A stretch of DNA of 39,003 nt. It comes from JAVWGW01 sp036655915 (GTDB lineage Bacteria > Actinomycetota > Coriobacteriia > Coriobacteriales > Eggerthellaceae). A program made the position numbers and the translations under genes. The notes beneath the pieces were generated by a model. That model made no database searches. It worked only from the letters and a program-made list of their open reading frames with translations, and had not been told where the DNA came from. Of the stretch, positions 34,953 through 39,003 are shown one piece after another; position 1 is the stretch's first letter, and the number at the start of each line of letters is the position of its first letter. The stretch lies in contig JAVVPE010000011.1 in assembly GCA_036655915.1 (NCBI GenBank), forward strand, positions 1 to 39,003. Direction: 5' to 3'.

Positions 34953-34994
34953 ACGCGTGTTTCGCCGTGGCAAGCAAGCAAGAAAGGAACTTCA

Positions 34995-36014
34995 GTGTTC
35001 AAATACATCCTAAAGCGAATCCTTATGGTGATTCCTGTTTTGTTGGGTGTGTCGGTTATCATCTTCTTCATTACTCGCGTTCTCGCCCCAGACCCCGCAC
35101 CCGTGGTTTTGGGCGAGCACGCAACACCTGAAGCGATGGCGGCATGGCGCGCCGATAACGGGCTGGCTGACCCTTTGTGGCAGCAATTCATCAACTTTAT
35201 CGGTGGTGCCCTGCAGGGCGATTTGGGAACATCGTATTATTCCAACCAACCGGTAACCCAAGAAATTATGAATCGTTTCCCCGCCACAGCGGAACTGGCC
35301 ATATGTGCCATTTTGGTGGCGGCCTTCGTCGGCGTTACGCTGGGCGTTGTGGCTGCGGTGAAAAAGAACAAAGCTGCCGACCACATAAGTATGCTCATAG
35401 CCTTGGTGGGCGTGTCTATGCCTATTTTTTGGAGTGGCATTTTGCTTATCATCCTGTTTTCGGGTGTGCTGCATGTGCTGCCTTCAAGCGGGCGCGTGTC
35501 ACCGATGCTACAGCCAACAGGGGGGACGGGTTTCTTCATAATCGACACCATTGCCCAAGGTAATTGGGCGGCTTTAGGTGATGTGCTGGTGCATTTGATT
35601 TTGCCCACCTTCGCGCTTTCTCTGTATTCTATGGCCATCATCACGCGCATGACGCGTTCGAGCATGCTCGACACGCTCAGCGAAGATTATGTGCGCACGG
35701 CGCGCGCCAAGGGTCTGTCAAACGGTGCCGTCAATATCAAGCACGCTTTGCGCAACGCCATGTTGCCCGTGTCCACCGTTATCGGCCTGCAATTTGGCAG
35801 CCTACTGGGTGGCGCGCTGCTGACGGAAACGGTGTTTTCGTGGCCAGGAATTGGTAAGTTTACGGTGGATTGCGTGCTTAAAAGTGACTTTCCGGTGGTG
35901 CAAGGCGTCGTGCTGCTTATCGCCGTCATCTTCGTCATCATGAATTTGATTGTCGACATCGTGTACGCCTATCTGGACCCACGTATTAAATATGGCGCGA
36001 AGGAAGAGGGGTGA
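34995..36014 (+). CDS. peptide-type ABC transporter permease, DppB/OppB family
   Basis: A 339-residue inner-membrane permease of the binding-protein-dependent type. It starts FKYILKRILMVIPVLLGVSVIIF, the usual first helix of DppB/OppB. The EAA-type loop that contacts the ATPases is recognisable around YVRTARAKGLSNGAVNIKHALRNAMLP. The start is GTG 34995, with AGAAAGGAA 5-6 nt upstream. It pairs with the following DppC-type permease; its stop lies next to or overlaps that gene's start. Confidence 0.93.
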   Translation: MFKYILKRILMVIPVLLGVSVIIFFITRVLAPDPAPVVLGEHATPEAMAAWRADNGLADPLWQQFINFIGGALQGDLGTSYYSNQPVTQEIMNRFPATAELAICAILVAAFVGVTLGVVAAVKKNKAADHISMLIALVGVSMPIFWSGILLIILFSGVLHVLPSSGRVSPMLQPTGGTGFFIIDTIAQGNWAALGDVLVHLILPTFALSLYSMAIITRMTRSSMLDTLSEDYVRTARAKGLSNGAVNIKHALRNAMLPVSTVIGLQFGSLLGGALLTETVFSWPGIGKFTVDCVLKSDFPVVQGVVLLIAVIFVIMNLIVDIVYAYLDPRIKYGAKEEG

Positions 36015-36019
36015 TCCGC

Positions 36020-36949
36020 GTGACGAAGAATAAGCTTACGGCTAATCCGACCATGGACAAAACGACCACCTTGGTGCGCGTTGAAAAAGAAAAGCATGAA
36101 AGCATCTGGAAAGATGTGATGGCGGGCATTATTTCCAACAAGGCTTCGTTGGTAAGCTTGGTTGTTATTATTGTTCTGGGCGTTATCGCTATTAGCACCA
36201 AGTTATTTCCGGGTATTTTACCCTACGACCCCTTTGCGCAAGATTTGTCGCAATCGCTGCTTGCCCCTTCGGCGCAGCATTGGTGCGGCACCGATTTGCA
36301 GGGACGCGATATTTTCTGCCGTATTTTGGTGGGCACGCAAATCTCGTTGACGGTCGGTTTTGCTGCTGTGGCGTTTTCGCTGACCATCGGTGTTATTTTG
36401 GGATCGATTGCCGGGTATAAGGGCGGCATTTACGACACGATTATCATGCGTGTGATGGATATGATGTTGGCCATCCCTTCCATTTTGCTGGCCATTGCTT
36501 TTATGGCAGCGATGGGGAAGGGTGTTGAAAAGGCCGTCATTGCCATCGGGTTGGTGGCCATACCCGAATACGCGCGCATCGTGCGCAGCGAGATTTTAGC
36601 TATCAAGGAAAACGATTACGTGGCTGCGGCGCATGTTGTGGGCAATTCCAACTTTGCTATCGTGTTTCGCCATGTGCTTCCCAATGTGATGCCTTCCATT
36701 ATCGTGCGTGCGACGCTGGGCATTTCCACGGCGGTGCTTGATACGGCCGCGTTGGGCTTCTTGGGCTTGGGCGTGCAGCCACCCCTTGCGGAATGGGGCG
36801 ACATGCTTGGCCGCGGGCGCAACGAAATATTCAGGGCACCGTGGTTGATGATATTCCCCGGTCTTGCTATCACGCTGACCGTGCTTGCCTTTAATCTGTT
36901 GGGCAACGGTATACGCGATGGCCTTGATCCCAAAGCAAGGAAGAGGTGA
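36020..36949 (+). CDS. peptide-type ABC transporter permease, DppC/OppC family
   Basis: A 309-residue second permease subunit. It has the N-terminal cytosolic stretch typical of DppC, then a helix (SLVVIIVLGVIAI), the conserved GTDLQGRD segment, and an EAA loop around YVAAAHVVGNSNFAIVFRHVLPN. I prefer GTG 36020, which has GAGGGG 8 nt upstream; GTG 36011, overlapping the previous stop, is the alternative and would add three residues. It forms the membrane channel with the DppB-type subunit. Confidence 0.92.
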   Translation: MTKNKLTANPTMDKTTTLVRVEKEKHESIWKDVMAGIISNKASLVSLVVIIVLGVIAISTKLFPGILPYDPFAQDLSQSLLAPSAQHWCGTDLQGRDIFCRILVGTQISLTVGFAAVAFSLTIGVILGSIAGYKGGIYDTIIMRVMDMMLAIPSILLAIAFMAAMGKGVEKAVIAIGLVAIPEYARIVRSEILAIKENDYVAAAHVVGNSNFAIVFRHVLPNVMPSIIVRATLGISTAVLDTAALGFLGLGVQPPLAEWGDMLGRGRNEIFRAPWLMIFPGLAITLTVLAFNLLGNGIRDGLDPKARKR

Positions 36950-36953
36950 TCGC

Positions 36954-38006
36954 ATGTTGTTATCGGTAAAAGAATTAAGCACCGACTTCCCTATGAAAAA
37001 GGGCATTGCGCATGCGGTTGAATCCGTCAGTTTCGATGTTGATAACGGCGATATTTTGGCCATCGTCGGCGAATCGGGCTCGGGCAAATCGGTCACGAGC
37101 TTATCGATTATGGGGCTTTTGCAGGAACCGGGTTTTGTGGCGGGCGGCGAAATTCAGTTTGAGGGCAAAGACTTAGCAAAGCTATCCGAAAAAGAGATGC
37201 GCAAGCTGCGCGGCAACGATATTGCGATGATTTTTCAGGAACCGATGACCTCGCTTAATCCCGTCTATCGCATCGGCGATCAAATTGTGGAAGCCATTCG
37301 CACGCATACCGCTATGAACAAGAAAGATGCCGCTGCGCATGCCGTCGAAATGCTGCGGCGCGTAGGCATTCCTTCGCCCGAAAAGCGCGCGCGTGATTAT
37401 CCGCATCAGATGTCGGGCGGTATGCGTCAGCGCGTCATGATCGCTATGGCGCTTGCGTGTGATCCCAAGCTGCTGATAGCCGATGAACCCACCACGGCGC
37501 TTGACGTGACAATCCAGGCGCAAATCCTCGATTTGCTGCGGCGTCTGCGCGATGAAACCGATATGGCCGTGCTGCTGATCACGCACGATTTAGGCGTGGT
37601 TTCTGAAGTGGCCGACCGCGTGGTTGTCATGTATTGCGGTCAGGTGGTGGAAGCCGCCGAAGTGCGTTCGCTGTTTGAGCGGCCAATGCACCCCTACACG
37701 CTTGGCCTGCTGAAATCTATCCCGCGCCTGGAAGATGACGACGATAAGCGCCTGTACGTTATCGAAGGGTCGGTGCCCAACCTGCTAGATATGCCCACCG
37801 GTTGCCATTTTTCTGACCGTTGTGAGCGCTGCATGGATATCTGCCGTCAAAGCGTGCCGAAACTGGTGGATGCGGGCGACCATCAGGTGCGCTGTTTTTT
37901 GTACGAAAATTCCGAGGGTAAGGTGGATGCGGGTGCCGATACCGCAGTGATAACGGTGGAAGGCAATGAATTGGTTGTTGAAAACGCCGAGGAGGTTGCC
38001 CGATGA
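36954..38006 (+). CDS. peptide-type ABC transporter ATPase, DppD/OppD family
   Basis: A 350-residue ATPase with Walker A GESGSGKS (39-46), Q-loop MIFQEPM, signature SGGMRQRV and Walker B LLIADEPTTALD. The C-terminal oligopeptide-transporter extension contains the cysteine cluster GCHFSDRCERCMDIC plus a later RCF, an arrangement that binds an iron-sulfur cluster in some characterised members. It starts at ATG 36954, 4 bp after the permease, with AAGAGGTGAT as the ribosome site. It overlaps the next ATPase gene by four bases (ATGA). Confidence 0.94.
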   Translation: MLLSVKELSTDFPMKKGIAHAVESVSFDVDNGDILAIVGESGSGKSVTSLSIMGLLQEPGFVAGGEIQFEGKDLAKLSEKEMRKLRGNDIAMIFQEPMTSLNPVYRIGDQIVEAIRTHTAMNKKDAAAHAVEMLRRVGIPSPEKRARDYPHQMSGGMRQRVMIAMALACDPKLLIADEPTTALDVTIQAQILDLLRRLRDETDMAVLLITHDLGVVSEVADRVVVMYCGQVVEAAEVRSLFERPMHPYTLGLLKSIPRLEDDDDKRLYVIEGSVPNLLDMPTGCHFSDRCERCMDICRQSVPKLVDAGDHQVRCFLYENSEGKVDAGADTAVITVEGNELVVENAEEVAR

Positions 38007-38995
38007 GCGAAGAAAACAAAGCTGCAAAACCCGAGATTCTGCTTGATGTGCAGCATTTAACGAAACGCTTTGCCGCCGATACCGATTTTTTTGGGCGCAC
38101 AAAATCCTACGTGCAAGCCGTGGACGATGTCAGCTTCCACATTCGCAAGGGTGAGGCGTTTGGCCTGGTGGGTGAATCGGGCTGCGGCAAAACGACCGTT
38201 GGCAAGATGCTGGTTAATCTGCTGCGTCCCACCGAAGGCAAAATTTTGTTTGAGGGTGAGGATTTAACGGCCATGGAAAGCGCGCAGCGCAAGAAATACT
38301 GCCGCGACATCCAACTGATTTTTCAGGACCCTTACGCATCGCTCAACCCGCGTATGCGCGTGGGCGACATCATCGCCGAGCCGATTAAAACGAATAAGCT
38401 TTTGCCGAAAGACCAGGTGGAAGCACGCGTTAATGAACTGCTGGAATGCGTGGGTCTTGCCAACTATATGCGCAACCGCTATCCGCACGAATTTTCCGGT
38501 GGCCAGCGCCAGCGCGTCGGCATTGCGCGTGCCTTGGCGGTGAACCCGAAACTTATTGTCTGCGATGAACCGGTGTCGGCCTTGGATGTGTCCATTCAGG
38601 CGCAGGTGCTCAACTTGCTTGATGATTTGAAAGAAGAATTCGGCTTGACCTATCTGTTTATCGCTCACGGCCTCAATGTGGTTAAGCACGTATCTGACCG
38701 CGTGGGCGTCATGTATCTGGGCAAGATGATGGAAATCGCGCCGAAACGCTCGCTGTACAGTGATCCGCTGCTGCCCTACACCCAAGCGTTGCTTTCTGCC
38801 ATTCCCACAACCGATCCCACAACGAAGCGCAATCGCATCATCTTGGAAGGCGACGTGCCTTCGCCGATAGATCCGCCACCAGGCTGTCGCTTCGCCAGCC
38901 GCTGCTTCAAAAGGATGGAAATCTGCGACACGGTCGAGCCTAAGCTGCGCGAAATCAAGCCCAACCACCTGTGCGCCTGCCACCTCTACGACTAA
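38003..38995 (+). CDS. peptide-type ABC transporter ATPase, DppF/OppF family
   Basis: A 330-residue second ATPase that heterodimerises with the DppD-type subunit. Walker A is GESGCGKT (57-64), then Q-loop LIFQDPYASLNPRM, signature SGGQRQRVGIARAL and Walker B LIVCDEPVSALD. The H-loop reads IAHGL instead of the common ISHDL, keeping the histidine. The C-terminal PPGCRFASRC segment is the same oligopeptide-transporter extension. The ATGA overlap with the previous gene implies coupled translation. It is the last gene in the window, ending 8 bases before the edge. Confidence 0.94.
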   Translation: MSEENKAAKPEILLDVQHLTKRFAADTDFFGRTKSYVQAVDDVSFHIRKGEAFGLVGESGCGKTTVGKMLVNLLRPTEGKILFEGEDLTAMESAQRKKYCRDIQLIFQDPYASLNPRMRVGDIIAEPIKTNKLLPKDQVEARVNELLECVGLANYMRNRYPHEFSGGQRQRVGIARALAVNPKLIVCDEPVSALDVSIQAQVLNLLDDLKEEFGLTYLFIAHGLNVVKHVSDRVGVMYLGKMMEIAPKRSLYSDPLLPYTQALLSAIPTTDPTTKRNRIILEGDVPSPIDPPPGCRFASRCFKRMEICDTVEPKLREIKPNHLCACHLYD

Positions 38996-39003
38996 GCCCC
39001 ACA

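Noticed and set aside
1..39003. CRISPR arrays, insertion sequences, prophage or integration sites
   Set aside because: No spaced direct repeats, transposase or integrase genes, or terminal inverted repeats were seen.

Overview
The window is a gene-dense bacterial chromosome segment with short spacers, mid-range GC and strong GGAGG-like ribosome sites mixed with GTG starts. There are no mobile elements, CRISPR arrays or rRNA genes. Gene content and style suggest a Coriobacteriia/Eggerthellales-type actinobacterium, probably from gut or rumen. Pointers are an Ala/Lys-rich tail on trigger factor, an ATC-hydrolase-family gene, a YkvI-type carrier, a Tat-type lipoprotein binding protein and a cytosolic leucine-rich-repeat protein beside a VWA/MoxR pair. 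This assignment is inference from gene content, not from a marker-gene search. The sequence is a draft or metagenome assembly: a 100-N gap at 17003-17102 is flanked by two identical 55-base copies, the signature of contigs overlapping by one k-mer.

Region 1 (1-8440): an NYN-domain RNA-processing protein, tRNA-Leu(UAG), then the protein quality-control group tig-clpP-clpX, valS, and a two-helix membrane protein with a double zinc ribbon. Region 2 (8459-12252): thrS converges on a minus-strand CPA2 antiporter whose last codons contain the thrS terminator. Region 3 (12444-18036): a solute-binding lipoprotein 5 bp ahead of a membrane Cache-PAS-GGDEF-EAL protein (probable c-di-GMP sensing unit), then a voltage-gated K+ channel that looks leaderless. 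Region 4 (18063-21400, minus): a YkvI-type carrier, a HisC-like aminotransferase and a patatin-like phospholipase. Region 5 (21531-26506, plus): trxA, trxB, then prfA-prmC-ATC hydrolase-purine nucleoside phosphorylase as a compact operon.

Region 6 (26630-32892) is the most unusual part. A minus-strand set (cytosolic LRR protein, a 36-codon small ORF, gamma carbonic anhydrase) diverges from a plus-strand set (VWA protein with an intact MIDAS, MoxR-type AAA+ ATPase, universal stress protein). The two sets meet at an almost perfect 12-bp inverted repeat that carries two mirror-image overlapping promoters. Region 7 (32954-38995) is a complete oligopeptide/dipeptide-type ABC importer operon. Its Tat-type lipoprotein receptor gene is separated from the permease and ATPase genes by an internal consensus extended -10, an 8-bp-arm palindrome and a 13-bp hairpin.

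Read together, the window holds housekeeping translation, proteolysis and redox genes, with two candidate accessory modules: the binding-protein/c-di-GMP unit and the LRR-VWA-MoxR-Usp unit.
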